A DNA stretch of 64,000 bases from Sporosarcina sp. FSL K6-2383 (GTDB lineage Bacteria; Bacillota; Bacilli; Bacillales_A; Planococcaceae), in contig NZ_CP152017.1 in assembly GCF_038618305.1 (NCBI RefSeq), positions 907,501 to 971,500 of the forward strand, given 5' to 3'. The notes below the pieces were generated by a model that worked only from the letters and a program-made list of their open reading frames with translations, was not told where the DNA came from and searched no databases. The position numbers and the translations under genes were made by a program. Position 1 is the stretch's first letter. Every line of letters starts with the position of its first letter. Positions 36,416-47,860 of the stretch are shown here, piece by piece.

Positions 36416-37552
36416 ATGAATTTAACATTCACCGAAGAACAGCAGATGATGCGTGACATGGTCCGCGGCTTTGCGAAGACAGAAATTGAGCCGTTCATTC
36501 CGCAAATGGAGGCGGGCGAATTTCCGCGAGACATCTTAAAGAAGATGGGTCAGCTTGGTTTGATGGGCATTACGGTTCCAGAAAAATATGGCGGTTCAGG
36601 CATGGATTTTGTGTCGTATATTAGCGCAATCCATGAGCTATCAAAGGTGAGTGCAGTTGTGGGTGTCATTCTTTCTGTTCATACGTCGGTTGGAACGAAT
36701 CCGATTATGTATTTTGGCAATGATGAACAAAAAGATCGTTATTTGCCGAAATTGGCGAGCGGCGAATATCTCGGTGCGTTCTGTCTGACAGAGGCGTCTT
36801 CTGGTTCAGATGCAGGTTCACTAAAAACGCGTGCTGTGAAAAAAGACGATCACTATGTGCTAAACGGCTCTAAAATGTTTATTACAAATGGTGGCGAAGC
36901 GGATGTTTACATTGTTTTTGCATCTACAGACCCTGCACAAGGAACATACGGAATTACAGCGTTTATTGTCGATAAAGATACGCCGGGCTTAATCATTGGA
37001 AAAGATGAGCAGAAAATGGGGCTTCACGGCTCTCGTACAGTTGAACTATCCTTCGATAATATGACAGTACCTGCTCGCAATCGTCTTGGAGCAGAAGGCG
37101 AAGGGTTTAAAATTGCGATGGCGAATCTGGACGTTGGCCGGATTGGTATCGCGGCACAGGCACTTGGTATCGCAGAAGCTGCGCTAGAAGCAGCGGCAGG
37201 CTATGCGAAAGAACGCGTGCAGTTCGGCAAGCCGATCGCAGCGCAGCAAGGTGTAGGATTTAAGTTGGCAGATATGGCAACAGCGGTCGAAGCAGCCAAA
37301 TTGCTTGTCTACCGTGCGGCACAGCTTCGCTCAGAAGGACTACCTTGTGGCAAAGAAGCATCCATGGCCAAACTATTCGCATCGAAAGCGGCAGTCGAAG
37401 GCTCTATTGAAGCAGTCCAAGTATTCGGCGGCTACGGCTACACCGAAGATTACCCAGTCGAGCGCTACTTCCGCGACGCCAAAGTAACCGAAATTTACGA
37501 AGGCACAAGCGAAATCCAACGCATCGTCATTAGCAAGCATTTGATGAAATGA
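36416..37552 (+). CDS. Acyl-CoA dehydrogenase (MmgC/short-chain type)
   Basis: A 378-residue FAD flavoprotein. Signatures are AFCLTEASSGSDAG, MFITNGGEADVY and near the C-terminus [35 protein letters not shown], containing the catalytic Glu of YEGTSE. It forms the first double bond in acyl-CoA chains; substrate range is probably short or branched chain. AAAGGGG precedes the ATG by 7-8 nt. Confidence 0.9.
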   Translation: MNLTFTEEQQMMRDMVRGFAKTEIEPFIPQMEAGEFPRDILKKMGQLGLMGITVPEKYGGSGMDFVSYISAIHELSKVSAVVGVILSVHTSVGTNPIMYFGNDEQKDRYLPKLASGEYLGAFCLTEASSGSDAGSLKTRAVKKDDHYVLNGSKMFITNGGEADVYIVFASTDPAQGTYGITAFIVDKDTPGLIIGKDEQKMGLHGSRTVELSFDNMTVPARNRLGAEGEGFKIAMANLDVGRIGIAAQALGIAEAALEAAAGYAKERVQFGKPIAAQQGVGFKLADMATAVEAAKLLVYRAAQLRSEGLPCGKEASMAKLFASKAAVEGSIEAVQVFGGYGYTEDYPVERYFRDAKVTEIYEGTSEIQRIVISKHLMK

Positions 37553-37596
37553 CTTAACTATATAAATTAAACTAATGATTTTATCTAATCACTAGT

Positions 37597-37707
37597 GAAG
37601 GCGCCTTAAAATGGGTAGACGAAGCCATAAGACTAGCGGCGAAGCTGCTTGGCTTATGGCGGGAGTCATCCCCTAGCGCCGCAACGAATTCAATGGGATT
37701 TTTTTCT
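37597..37707. repeat. Structured intergenic repeat R, copy 1
   Basis: A segment of about 110 bp with GGCGCC, GAAGCCATAAGAC, GGCGAAGCTG, GGCTTATGGCGGGA and AGCGCCGC elements. GCCATAAG pairs with CTTATGGC around an inner hairpin. It is about 80% identical to 52359-52467. It separates the two acyl-CoA dehydrogenase genes. Confidence 0.75.
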
Positions 37708-37732
37708 ACAATAAAAAACAGGGGGAACTAAA

Positions 37733-38872
37733 ATGAATTTCAAACTATCCGAAGAACATGAAATGATCCGCAAAATGGTCCGTGACTTTGCTGAAAATGA
37801 AGTAGCACCAACAGCAGCAGAACGCGACGAAGAAGAACGTTTCGATATGGACATCTTTAAAAAGATGGCAGAGCTCGGCTTGACGGGTATTCCTTGGCCG
37901 GAAGAGTATGGCGGCATCGGCAGTGACTATCTTGCCTACGTCATCGCAGTCGAAGAACTATCACGTGTTTGCGCGTCAACAGGCGTCACACTTTCTGCCC
38001 ACACATCACTAGCAGGCTGGCCTGTATTTAAATACGGCACAGAAGAACAAAAGCAAAAATACTTACGCCCAATGGCAGAAGGTACAAAAATCGGTGCGTA
38101 CGGCTTAACGGAGCCGAGCTCAGGATCAGACGCTGGCGGTATGCGCACATCAGCGAAACTCGATGGCGATGACTACGTCTTGAATGGTTCCAAAATCTTT
38201 ATCACAAACGGCGGCATTGCCGACACTTACATCGTCTTTGCAGTCACTGATCCAGAATCAAAACACAAAGGAACAACTGCATTCATCGTCGAAAAAGATT
38301 TCCCAGGCTTCTCTGTTGGAAAAAAAGAAAAGAAACTCGGTATTCGTTCATCACCAACAACTGAAATCATGTTTGAAAACTGTCGCGTACCGAAAGAAAA
38401 CAGGCTCGGTGAAGAAGGAGACGGTTTTATTATTGCCATGAAAACACTGGACGGTGGGCGTAATGGTATCGCTGCACAAGCAGTCGGAATCGCACAAGGA
38501 GCACTTGACGCATCGGTTGATTATGCGAAAGAGCGTGTTCAGTTCGGTAAACCAATCGCTGCCAATCAAGGCATTGGCTTCAAACTAGCAGATATGGCGA
38601 CGGCGACAGAGGCATCTAGACTGCTGACATACCAAGCAGCTTGGTTGGAATCAAATAATTTACCATATGGCAAAGAGTCCGCAATGGCGAAACTAATGGC
38701 TGGAGATACGGCGATGAAAGTAACAACGGATGCCGTCCAAGTATTTGGTGGTTACGGCTATACGAAGGACTATCCTGTTGAACGCTTCATGCGCGATGCG
38801 AAAATTACGCAAATTTATGAAGGAACGCAGGAAATCCAACGTCTTGTCATCTCCCGTATGCTAACGAAATGA
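37733..38872 (+). CDS. acdA: Acyl-CoA dehydrogenase AcdA
   Basis: A 379-residue acyl-CoA dehydrogenase, similar in sequence to the preceding gene. It has [34 protein letters not shown] and [35 protein letters not shown] with the catalytic Glu. In B. subtilis acdA lies beside fadF and rpoE, the same locality as here. The ATG follows CAGGGGG. Confidence 0.9.
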   Translation: MNFKLSEEHEMIRKMVRDFAENEVAPTAAERDEEERFDMDIFKKMAELGLTGIPWPEEYGGIGSDYLAYVIAVEELSRVCASTGVTLSAHTSLAGWPVFKYGTEEQKQKYLRPMAEGTKIGAYGLTEPSSGSDAGGMRTSAKLDGDDYVLNGSKIFITNGGIADTYIVFAVTDPESKHKGTTAFIVEKDFPGFSVGKKEKKLGIRSSPTTEIMFENCRVPKENRLGEEGDGFIIAMKTLDGGRNGIAAQAVGIAQGALDASVDYAKERVQFGKPIAANQGIGFKLADMATATEASRLLTYQAAWLESNNLPYGKESAMAKLMAGDTAMKVTTDAVQVFGGYGYTKDYPVERFMRDAKITQIYEGTQEIQRLVISRMLTK

Positions 38873-38887
38873 TCGGGGGGAACAGCT

Positions 38888-39511
38888 ATGGAAACAAAGC
38901 GTAAAGTAAAATCATCCGTTAAGGATGAAAGTCTCATCGAAAAACGGCGTGAACAGATGATTCAAGGTGCGGTGAAATTGTTCAAGGAAAAAGGATTCCA
39001 TCGTGCAACGACCCGTGAAATTGCCAAAGAAGCAGGCTTTAGTATTGGCACGCTTTACGAATACATTCGAACGAAGGAAGATGTGCTTTATCTCGTTTGT
39101 GATAGTATTTACAATGAAGTGCATAGCCGCCTATCGACCTTGCCGACGCAGGAAGGGACGATTGATGGACTACGGCTAGCGATTGACCAATATTTCCATT
39201 TAATCGATGATATGTCCGATGAATTTCTAGTGATGTATCAAGAATCGAAATCACTGCCAAAAGATGCTTTGACTTATGTACTGAAAAAAGAAATGGAAAT
39301 GGTCGCTTTGTTTGAAAATCTGCTAATCGCCTGTGCGAAATCAGGCGATTTACGTATCGCGCAAGCAGATATAAATATAGCGGCACACCATATCGTTGTC
39401 CAAGGACAAATGTGGGCATTCCGCAGATGGGCATTGCAGAAAAATCATACAATTGAAGACTATATTCGTATCCAGACGGATCAGCTCTTCAAAGGACTTG
39501 TGGGAGAATAA
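38888..39511 (+). CDS. TetR/AcrR family regulator (FadR-like)
   Basis: A 207-residue regulator. The N-terminal helix-turn-helix (residues about 20-65) includes [41 protein letters not shown]; the C-terminal domain probably binds an acyl-CoA. Located inside the acyl-CoA operon, it likely represses this operon and fadF through the 14-bp palindromes noted upstream of both. A very strong GGGGGG ribosome site precedes it. Confidence 0.88.
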   Translation: METKRKVKSSVKDESLIEKRREQMIQGAVKLFKEKGFHRATTREIAKEAGFSIGTLYEYIRTKEDVLYLVCDSIYNEVHSRLSTLPTQEGTIDGLRLAIDQYFHLIDDMSDEFLVMYQESKSLPKDALTYVLKKEMEMVALFENLLIACAKSGDLRIAQADINIAAHHIVVQGQMWAFRRWALQKNHTIEDYIRIQTDQLFKGLVGE

Positions 39512-39528
39512 AAAAGGGGTGTTCTAAT

Positions 39529-42500
39529 ATGGCTACAGTTGAAATTTACAAACCAAAACATCATATCCGTTTCGTCACAGCATCTAGCCTTTTTGACGGT
39601 CATGACGCGTCCATCAATATTATGCGTCGCATATTACAATCCAGTGGCGCAGAAGTGATTCATTTGGGGCATAATCGTTCTGTCGAGGAAGTAGTAAATG
39701 CTGCGATTCAAGAGGACGTACAAGGGATTGCTATTTCATCTTACCAAGGCGGTCACGTCGAATATTTTAAGTATATGTATGATCTGCTACAGGAAAAAGG
39801 TGCACCGCATATTCGTATTTATGGCGGAGGTGGCGGAGTCATTATCCCGAAGGAAATCAAAGACCTGCATGACCATGGTATTGCCTGGATCTTCTCACCA
39901 GAAGATGGTCGTACAATGGGGCTGCAGGGCATGATCAATCGGATGCTGGAGGAATGTGATTTCCTGACGGAAGTTGACAATGAACTGGGTCAACTCGAAA
40001 CCGTAACGACGGAAACACCGGAAGTACTCGCCAATCTTATTACGTATGCGGAAGAAATGTATGATCAGAATGATGCGAAGGCGAATGCGTTCATCACACA
40101 GGCGCGCGCACTAACTAAAAACACGCCAGTTCTTGGAATTACAGGTACGGGTGGTGCAGGGAAAAGCTCGCTGACGGATGAGTTAATCAGACGTTTTTTA
40201 CGAGAACTACCTGATAAGAAAGTAGCTATCCTGTCGATTGACCCAACAAAACAAAAAACGGGCGGGGCATTGCTTGGTGACCGTATTCGCATGAATGCAA
40301 TTTTCAATAATCGTGTCTTCATGCGCAGTCTCGCAACACGCGGTTCTCGCACGGAACTTTCTGGTGCCATCAAAGACGTACTCGATATTGTCAAAACAGT
40401 TGGTTTCGACTTGATCATTGTCGAAACAAGTGGAATTGGGCAAGGGGATGCGGAAATTACAGAAGTATCCGATGCTTCGATGTACGTCATGACAAGCGAA
40501 TTTGGTGCACCAACTCAGCTAGAGAAAATTGACATGATTGACTTCGCGGACCTTATTGTCATTAATAAATTCGAAAGAAAAGGCTCCGAAGATGCGCTTC
40601 GCCAAGTACAAAAGCAGTATCAGCGCAGTCATTTACTATGGGATAAAGATGTAGCAGATATGCCCGTTTACGGCACAATCGCTAGCCAATTCAACGACAA
40701 AGGAACGAACGCATTATTCGCTGCGCTTGTTAACGTGTTGAATGAAAAATGTGGATTGGACTGGGAAACATCCTATGGACAATTCATTAAAACACAAAAA
40801 CAGAATGTTATTATTCCAAATGATCGTCACCATTACTTGCGTGAAATTGCTAGTACAGTGCGTGATTATCATAAGAAATCTGAACAACAAGTTGACCTTG
40901 CGCGCCGCCTATTCCAACTTGAAGGTGCGATTGAGGCTGTGAATGAAAAAGCACCGAATGACGTACTCACTGCATCTCTTCAATCGCTTGTAGACGGCGT
41001 ACATGAAGAGATGACGTCTGAGTCGAAACGGATTTTAGCGAATTGGGAGCAATTGAAAGAAGCTTATGCGGGTGATGAATTCATCACAAAAATTCGCGAT
41101 AAAGAACTGCGTACAGCGTTAACGACTACCAGTCTTTCAGGTTTGAAAATCCCGAAAGTATCACTCCCGAAATTCAAAGATTACGGCGAAATCCTACGTT
41201 GGGTTTATAAAGAAAATGTGCCTGGTTCTTATCCGTATACGGCTGGTGTTTTCCCGTTCAAACGCGAAGGAGAAGACCCGAAACGCCAATTTGCAGGAGA
41301 GGGTACGCCAGAACGGACGAATCGTCGCTTCCATTACTTGTCGAAAGATGATGATGCTAAGCGCTTATCGACAGCCTTCGACTCTGTAACGTTATACGGG
41401 GAAGACCCGGATGAGCGTCCAGACATTTATGGGAAAGTCGGAGAGTCAGGCGTTAGTATTTGTACACTTGAAGATATGAAAAAGCTCTATGACGGCTTCG
41501 ACCTCTGTGCACCGTCAACCTCTGTTTCGATGACCATCAACGGTCCAGCACCGATTATTCTAGCGATGTTCATGAACACGGCGATTGATCAGCAGGTTCG
41601 CATCAAAGAGGAAGAGCTCGGGCGTACATTAACAATGGAAGAATTCACTGCACTACGCGAGGCAACATTGCAAGTTGTGCGTGGAACTGTACAAGCCGAT
41701 ATTTTGAAAGAAGACCAAGGTCAAAACACTTGCATCTTCTCGACAGAATTCGCGCTACGCATGATGGGCGACATTCAGCAGTATTTCATCGACCAAAAAG
41801 TACGTAATTATTATTCTGTATCGATTTCGGGCTACCATATCGCTGAAGCAGGTGCGAACCCGATTTCACAGCTTGCCTTTACATTGGCGAACGGCTTTAC
41901 GTATATTGAGTATTATTTAAGTCGAGGTATGGCGATTGACGATTTTGCGCCGAACCTATCGTTCTTCTTCTCGAACGGCCTCGATCCAGAATATACGGTC
42001 ATCGGACGAGTCGCTCGCCGTATCTGGGCAGTGACTATGCGCGAAAAATACGGTGCGAACGAACGCAGTCAAAAGTTGAAGTATCATGTACAAACATCAG
42101 GACGTAGCTTACATGCACAAGAAATTGACTTTAATGATATTCGGACAACATTGCAGGCGCTAATGGCGTTGCAGGATAACTGTAACTCCTTGCATACCAA
42201 CGCCTATGACGAAGCTATCACAACACCGACGGAGGAATCCGTTCGTCGTGCAATGGCTATCCAAATGATTATTACAAAAGAGCTTGGCCTTGCGAAAAAT
42301 GAAAACCCGCTTCAAGGAACATTTATCATCGAGGAACTGACAGATCTTGTCGAAGAGTCCGTACTTCAGGAGTTTGACCGTCTCAATGACCGCGGTGGTG
42401 TTCTTGGGTCGATGGAAACACAGTACCAACGCGGTAAAATTCAAGAAGAATCAATGCATTACGAAATGCTTAAGCATACGGGGGAGATGCCGATTATCGG

Positions 42501-42786
42501 CGTCAATACCTACTTAAATCCAAACCCACCGTCTGCGGATGATATCGATAACATGGAATTGGCACGCGCCACTCAACAAGAAAAAGAAACACAAATTACC
42601 AATCTACGCGCATTCCAAGCTACACACGCCGACCAAACGGCGGAAGCGTTAGACAAACTAACAGCAGTAGCTGTCTCTGGCGGCAACATCTTCGCCGAGT
42701 TGATGGAAACCGTGAAAGTAGCCAGTCTCGGCCAAATCACAAACGCCCTCTACGAAGTCGGCGGTCAATATCGCAGAAATATGTAA
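39529..42786 (+). CDS. icmF: Fused isobutyryl-CoA mutase IcmF
   Basis: A 1085-residue B12 enzyme. Order: B12-binding domain (DGHD at 23-26, with the histidine that ligates cobalt, then GADVIHLGH-like [12 protein letters not shown]), a MeaI-type GTPase chaperone domain (GTGGAGKSS near 203-215) and the acyl-CoA mutase barrel ([14 protein letters not shown] onward, [21 protein letters not shown]). It interconverts isobutyryl-CoA and n-butyryl-CoA using adenosylcobalamin, linking valine-type carbon to the beta-oxidation enzymes encoded upstream. It ends at a strong terminator. Confidence 0.95.
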   Translation: MATVEIYKPKHHIRFVTASSLFDGHDASINIMRRILQSSGAEVIHLGHNRSVEEVVNAAIQEDVQGIAISSYQGGHVEYFKYMYDLLQEKGAPHIRIYGGGGGVIIPKEIKDLHDHGIAWIFSPEDGRTMGLQGMINRMLEECDFLTEVDNELGQLETVTTETPEVLANLITYAEEMYDQNDAKANAFITQARALTKNTPVLGITGTGGAGKSSLTDELIRRFLRELPDKKVAILSIDPTKQKTGGALLGDRIRMNAIFNNRVFMRSLATRGSRTELSGAIKDVLDIVKTVGFDLIIVETSGIGQGDAEITEVSDASMYVMTSEFGAPTQLEKIDMIDFADLIVINKFERKGSEDALRQVQKQYQRSHLLWDKDVADMPVYGTIASQFNDKGTNALFAALVNVLNEKCGLDWETSYGQFIKTQKQNVIIPNDRHHYLREIASTVRDYHKKSEQQVDLARRLFQLEGAIEAVNEKAPNDVLTASLQSLVDGVHEEMTSESKRILANWEQLKEAYAGDEFITKIRDKELRTALTTTSLSGLKIPKVSLPKFKDYGEILRWVYKENVPGSYPYTAGVFPFKREGEDPKRQFAGEGTPERTNRRFHYLSKDDDAKRLSTAFDSVTLYGEDPDERPDIYGKVGESGVSICTLEDMKKLYDGFDLCAPSTSVSMTINGPAPIILAMFMNTAIDQQVRIKEEELGRTLTMEEFTALREATLQVVRGTVQADILKEDQGQNTCIFSTEFALRMMGDIQQYFIDQKVRNYYSVSISGYHIAEAGANPISQLAFTLANGFTYIEYYLSRGMAIDDFAPNLSFFFSNGLDPEYTVIGRVARRIWAVTMREKYGANERSQKLKYHVQTSGRSLHAQEIDFNDIRTTLQALMALQDNCNSLHTNAYDEAITTPTEESVRRAMAIQMIITKELGLAKNENPLQGTFIIEELTDLVEESVLQEFDRLNDRGGVLGSMETQYQRGKIQEESMHYEMLKHTGEMPIIGVNTYLNPNPPSADDIDNMELARATQQEKETQITNLRAFQATHADQTAEALDKLTAVAVSGGNIFAELMETVKVASLGQITNALYEVGGQYRRNM

Positions 42787-42832
42787 TAAACAAAAGCGCA
42801 GGGCGCCTGCCTAGATGCTCGGAGTCTAGACG
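42785..42832. repeat. Possible truncated intergenic repeat
   Basis: GCGCAGGGCGCCTGCCTAG and GTCTAGACG elements resemble the ends of repeat R-type elements, but only a fragment is present. Confidence 0.3.
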
Positions 42833-42835
42833 ATA

Positions 42836-42870
42836 TAAAATCCACGGGGCAATCCCCGTGGATTTTTACG
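42836..42870 (+). terminator. Terminator after icmF
   Basis: AAAATCCACGGGG and CCCCGTGGATTTT pair perfectly around a CAAT loop, followed by T's. Confidence 0.9.
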
Positions 42871-42902
42871 ATTATATTGTACTCGAAAACAAATCGAAAA
42901 AC

Positions 42903-42932
42903 GTGACATACTTTACCTTCATTTTTTATACT
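42903..42932 (+). promoter_or_regulatory. Promoter for the 54-residue membrane protein
   Basis: GTGACA (42903-42908) and TATACT (42927-42932) are 18 bp apart; a second TATACT lies at 42934. Confidence 0.45.
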
Positions 42933-42960
42933 ATATACTGAAGGAAAGGGGCTGTTTACT

Positions 42961-43125
42961 ATGAAAGGGATTACGCACATAGCCATTGTCACAGTAATTA
43001 TTATCCTTATTTATGTTCTATATGATGATGGCTTAGGTGCCATTCCTTTCCTTTTAGCAGCCATTTATTTATGCGGGATTATCATAAAAGAACTGAAAAG
43101 CTTGAGCAGAAGTAAAAGATTGTAG
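42961..43125 (+). CDS. Small two-helix membrane protein, unknown
   Basis: A 54-residue ORF starting MKGITHIAIVTVIIILIYVL. It has two hydrophobic segments (about residues 5-21 and 26-43) and a basic C-terminus (KSLSRSKRL). GAAAGGGG precedes the ATG by about 10 nt and a promoter lies upstream, between two terminators or regulatory regions, so it looks like a genuine monocistronic gene. I do not recognise a family. Confidence 0.6.
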   Translation: MKGITHIAIVTVIIILIYVLYDDGLGAIPFLLAAIYLCGIIIKELKSLSRSKRL

Positions 43126-43162
43126 CATATTCCTGTCTTCATTGTATATAATGGTAGATATG

Positions 43163-43218
43163 TTTATCTTCATTATGAAGATAAAGCCTCCGGACGCAAT
43201 TACGCCGGGGCGTAATTG
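43163..43218. repeat. Two-hairpin repeat element in the rpoE leader (copy C)
   Basis: Hairpin TTTATCTTCAT/ATGAAGATAAA at 43163-43185, then CCGGACG and the palindrome CAATTACGCC/GGCGTAATTG at 43197-43218. A TATAAT at 43147-43152 would start transcription at the first hairpin, so the element is most of the rpoE 5' leader. It is a short version of the element at 53014-53270. Confidence 0.75.
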
Positions 43219-43244
43219 ATCTGCAGAGAAAGGACGTGCGTCTA

Positions 43245-43814
43245 TTGAATATACGTGAAATGACAAAAGAACAACTGTTGGAAGAATCGATGATTAATAT
43301 CGCCTATGCGATTTTGACTGAAAAGCATGAGCCGCTTACACTTCAGCAGCTAATGGATGAAATCCGTAAGCTTACAGGTATAAGCGAAAGAAAAATGAAG
43401 GACAAGCTACAACAATTCTATACAGACATGAATATTGACGGCAGATTCCTTGCTATCAATGACAACCGTTGGGGTCTTCGTGAATGGTACCCCGTGGATC
43501 AGATTGAAGAAGAAACAGCTCCTGTTGTTAAAGTACGCAAAAAGAAAAAGAAAAAAGTAGTCGTTGATGATGAGGATGAAGATCTAGAAGAAGAGGATGA
43601 CGACGAAGACGAGCTATTCGACGAAGAATTCGATGAGCTTGTAGACGACGAAGATGAAGAGGACGACGAGGAAGAGGAAGAAGAAATCGTCGAAATCGAA
43701 GCGGATCTACTCGAACCTGACGATGACCTTGAAATCATCCCTGACGATGAGGATCTCGAACTCGATGAAGAAGAGGACGACGAAGACGAAGATGATGAAG
43801 AAATTGAGGAATAA
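43245..43814 (+). CDS. rpoE: RNA polymerase delta subunit
   Basis: About 189 residues. The N-terminal HARE-HTH domain (TKEQLLEESMINIAYAIL to GLREWYPVDQI) binds RNA polymerase; a lysine run (KVRKKKKKK) and then a long Asp/Glu tail follow, the classic delta-factor layout that speeds polymerase recycling. The start is TTG at 43245, 10 nt after AGGA; the GTG at 43236 almost touches the ribosome site. pyrG lies downstream as in B. subtilis. Confidence 0.92.
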   Translation: MNIREMTKEQLLEESMINIAYAILTEKHEPLTLQQLMDEIRKLTGISERKMKDKLQQFYTDMNIDGRFLAINDNRWGLREWYPVDQIEEETAPVVKVRKKKKKKVVVDDEDEDLEEEDDDEDELFDEEFDELVDDEDEEDDEEEEEEIVEIEADLLEPDDDLEIIPDDEDLELDEEEDDEDEDDEEIEE

Positions 43815-43818
43815 GTAC

Positions 43819-43847
43819 TTGACTTCACTCGTCTAACACTATAAGAT
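43819..43847 (+). promoter_or_regulatory. pyrG promoter
   Basis: TTGACT and TAAGAT are 17 bp apart, and the predicted first transcribed bases at 43854 are GGGCTCC, as in the reiterative-transcription pyrG leader of B. subtilis. Confidence 0.65.
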
Positions 43848-43853
43848 TTTACT

Positions 43854-43942
43854 GGGCTCCTTAAAAAAGGACACATGAACTAGTGCATATGCGCTCCTCC
43901 TGTAGATTCATTTCTACAGACGGGGCGCTTTTTAATTTTTTC
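43854..43942 (+). promoter_or_regulatory. pyrG CTP-sensing attenuator
   Basis: The transcript would start GGGCTCC and later form a terminator whose 5' strand contains the pyrimidine tract GCGCTCCTCC (43891-43900) paired with GGGGCGC (43922-43928), followed by TTTTTAATTTTTT. When CTP is scarce, stuttered G residues at the start can pair with the C/T tract and prevent termination, the mechanism known for B. subtilis pyrG. Confidence 0.75.
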
Positions 43943-43962
43943 TTTTAAAAATGATGAAATAG

Positions 43963-45570
<1,608 letters not shown>

Positions 45571-45572
45571 AA

Positions 45573-45625
45573 TAAAAAGCCACGCCTGAAACGGAAAAGT
45601 TCCGTTCAGGCGTGGCTTTTTAAAT
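45573..45625. terminator. Bidirectional terminator between pyrG and ywjG
   Basis: AAAAGCCACGCCTGAA and TTCAGGCGTGGCTTTT form a long stem between convergent genes. Confidence 0.9.
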
Positions 45626-45628
45626 CTA

Positions 45629-46147
45629 TTAATCCTCGTCAGAAATCATCTCATCATACGCAAGTTTAACAGCTTCATAAACAAATAAAGCCGCAATTGC
45701 ATGAGGTTGAACAATGCGTTCCCCGTTTTCACCCGGTAACAATCCACGCGTTAAACCCGTCGATACATATGTGTAGGACAAATCTTCGAGCATATTCTCT
45801 TCGGCAGGCTTATCAGCACTTAGTGCGGCGAATGGGATGAAGCGCTCTGCAAGCATTTGCGCTAGGGACAACGCACGTTCATCCTCTGCTGAACGACTCA
45901 ATAACCAAACGCGATCTGCGGATTCAATGTCCATCCCTTCTACATAGCGGATGGCTCCCTTAAATGGCTCTACACTCGTTAATGCAGTTGCAGTTACAGC
46001 ACCCATTTCGCCAAATCCTGCAATAATTACACGGCCCTCGCCAATTGTCGCCTGTGCAAGAAGTCTCGCTGTCTCTTCAATTGATTCTTCGCCATTGGCA
46101 GCGATACGCTGAAGAAGTCCACCGATTTGTGTCGTTAATATTTTCAT
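45629..46147 (-). CDS. ywjG: YwjG family protein (DUF2529)
   Basis: About 172 residues with a SIS-like (phosphosugar isomerase-type) Rossmann fold pattern (GRVIIAGFGEMGAV, then DRVWLLSRSAED). Function unknown; the location between pyrG and spo0F matches B. subtilis ywjG. Two adjacent ATGs (46150 and 46147) follow AGAGGTGATC; the second gives better spacing. It is divergent from spo0F. Confidence 0.8.
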   Translation of the reverse strand: MKILTTQIGGLLQRIAANGEESIEETARLLAQATIGEGRVIIAGFGEMGAVTATALTSVEPFKGAIRYVEGMDIESADRVWLLSRSAEDERALSLAQMLAERFIPFAALSADKPAEENMLEDLSYTYVSTGLTRGLLPGENGERIVQPHAIAALFVYEAVKLAYDEMISDED

Positions 46148-46219
46148 CATGATCACCTCTACTTCATTATAAGAAGGGAAGGTATAGAAAGCAAAAGGCC
46201 AACCATTTGAAAAAGTAAG

Positions 46220-46226
46220 TGTCGAA
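46220..46226. promoter_or_regulatory. Spo0A box upstream of spo0F
   Basis: TGTCGAA is a perfect 0A-box core, 113 bp before the spo0F start, consistent with phosphorelay autoregulation. Between it and the gene, AGGGAAAA resembles a SigH -35 element but no convincing -10 was found. Confidence 0.5.
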
Positions 46227-46338
46227 ATTCAGACGCAATTTATGTTGTAATCCAATTAATTTCAAAAAAAAGAAGGGAAAAACTTTAATTTGTCAAATAA
46301 GTACTATAAGTGAAACCGATTGCAGGAAGAAGGGGTAG

Positions 46339-46701
46339 ATGTTGAAAAACTTATTGATTGTTGATGACCAAACAGGCATCCGTCTTCTGCTAGACGAAGT
46401 GTTCCGCCGGGAGGGTTTTGTCACGCGGCTCGCCGCAAATGGAATGGAGGCGCTTCAAGCCGTAGAGGATGAAGTGCCGGATTGCGTCCTCCTCGATATG
46501 AAAATGCCAGGAATTGACGGTGTGGAAGTATTGAAGAGAATTAAAAAGGGCTGGCCCGAAGTTCCAGTCATAATGATGACCGCCTATGGTGAACTTGAAA
46601 TGACTGACGATGCACTGCAAATTGGTGCCTTAAAATATTTCACAAAGCCTTTTGATATTTACGAGGTTCGTGATGCTGTCAATGCAATTTTTGAAAATTG
46701 A
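46339..46701 (+). CDS. spo0F: Sporulation phosphotransfer response regulator Spo0F
   Basis: A 120-residue stand-alone receiver domain with no output domain. Acidic pocket D9 D10, phosphoacceptor D53 in LLDMKMPG, Thr in MMTAYGE and Lys in FTKPFDIYE are all present. It accepts phosphate from sporulation kinases and passes it to Spo0B. The position before fbaA matches B. subtilis. The start could be the ATG at 46339 or the following TTG. Confidence 0.95.
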   Translation: MLKNLLIVDDQTGIRLLLDEVFRREGFVTRLAANGMEALQAVEDEVPDCVLLDMKMPGIDGVEVLKRIKKGWPEVPVIMMTAYGELEMTDDALQIGALKYFTKPFDIYEVRDAVNAIFEN

Positions 46702-46705
46702 CAAA

Positions 46706-46736
46706 GTGGACAGTGGTAAACACTGTCCTTTTTTGT
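46706..46736 (+). terminator. Terminator after spo0F
   Basis: GGACAGTG, loop GTAAA, CACTGTCC, then TTTTTTG. Confidence 0.85.
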
Positions 46737-46804
46737 TATGATAAGAAAGGTATATAAAATTAATATGCAATTTTCAGTTCGATTTTTTCGGAGGAGGAAT
46801 TTAT

Positions 46805-47662
46805 ATGGCATTGGAATCAATGAAAGATATGATGATTAAAGGGAAAAAAGAAGGGTATGCAATCGGTCAGTTCAACTTGAACAACCTTGAATACACACAA
46901 GCGATTTTACAAGCTGCACAAGACGAGCAATCACCTGTTATTTTAGGGGTTTCTGAAGGAGCAGCACGTTATATGGGCGGCTTTACAACAGTTGTTAATA
47001 TGACGAAAGGTCTTATTCATGACCTGAAAATTACAGTTCCTGTTGCGATTCATCTTGACCATGGTTCAAGCTTTGACAAATGTAAAGAAGCGATTGATGC
47101 TGGATTTACATCTGTCATGATTGATGCATCATCAAAATCACTTGCCGAAAATATTGAAATTACAAAAAGCGTTGTAGCCTATGCACACGAGCGTGGAGTT
47201 TCTGTAGAAGCTGAGCTAGGTGTTGTCGGTGGACAAGAAGACGATATCATTGCAGAAGGCGTTATTTATGCAGACCCAGCAGAATGTAAAGAACTTGTTG
47301 AAAAAACAGGTATCGATTGCCTAGCACCTGCACTTGGCTCTGTTCACGGACCTTATAAAGGTGAACCGAATCTTGGCTTTAAAGAGATGAAAGAAATCTC
47401 AAGTCAATCGGATCTTCCACTTGTTCTACACGGTGGAACAGGTATCCCGACGAAAGATATCCAACGTTCAATTTCTTTAGGAACAGCAAAAATTAACGTC
47501 AACACAGAAAACCAAATCGAAGGTACAAAAGCAGTGCGTGAAGCACTTGCAGCGGATACTGAAGTATACGATCCACGTAAATATTTAACACCAATGCGCG
47601 CCGCTATCAAGAAAACAGTTAGCGGAAAAATGCGTGAATTTGGCAGCTCACAAAAAGCATAA
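46805..47662 (+). CDS. fbaA: Fructose-bisphosphate aldolase, class II
   Basis: A 285-residue zinc aldolase. Metal ligands are in [14 protein letters not shown] and LHGGTG, and NVNTENQ lines the substrate site. It splits fructose-1,6-bisphosphate in glycolysis and forms it in gluconeogenesis. GAGGAGGAA precedes the ATG. The block fbaA-tal-murA-glpX-rho is the same as in B. subtilis. Confidence 0.97.
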   Translation: MALESMKDMMIKGKKEGYAIGQFNLNNLEYTQAILQAAQDEQSPVILGVSEGAARYMGGFTTVVNMTKGLIHDLKITVPVAIHLDHGSSFDKCKEAIDAGFTSVMIDASSKSLAENIEITKSVVAYAHERGVSVEAELGVVGGQEDDIIAEGVIYADPAECKELVEKTGIDCLAPALGSVHGPYKGEPNLGFKEMKEISSQSDLPLVLHGGTGIPTKDIQRSISLGTAKINVNTENQIEGTKAVREALAADTEVYDPRKYLTPMRAAIKKTVSGKMREFGSSQKA

Positions 47663-47673
47663 TACGATAGTAA

Positions 47674-47720
47674 GAGGAAAGAGGAGAAGCATTCAGTAGG
47701 GTGCATTCTCCTCCTTTTCC
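47674..47720 (+). terminator. Terminator after fbaA
   Basis: AGGAGAAGCATT and a matching ATTCTCCT arm (with GC bulge) close a stem followed by CCTTTTCC. Confidence 0.6.
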
Positions 47721-47762
47721 ATTAAGCTCTATTATATTTCACGGTTGAATTTAACAATTTCC

Positions 47763-47812
47763 ATTGATTGAAGCGCAAGGCGGCGACTCCTGCGGAAATC
47801 AACAGTACAGAG
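47763..47812. repeat. Fragment of a common Bacillales intergenic repeat
   Basis: GAAGCGCAAGGCGGCGACTC, CTGCGG and AAATCAACAG match the two ends of a longer GC-rich repeat I recall from Bacillus-group genomes, with the middle missing. The copy lies just upstream of tal. Confidence 0.4.
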
Positions 47813-47860
47813 CTTACCATTAAAAAGTACTGGTTCACGACAAAAAAAGGGGGAGTACAG

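Noticed and set aside
38888..39511. Local regulator of the B12 operon
   Set aside because: The B12 operon already has a riboswitch and no matching palindrome is present near it.
43499..43876. Minus-strand Ser-rich ORF opposite rpoE
   Set aside because: It is the reverse reading of the Asp/Glu codons of the delta-factor tail.
46261..46338. SigH promoter for spo0F
   Set aside because: Only an imperfect -35-like AGGGAAAA was found; no GAAT-type -10 at proper spacing.
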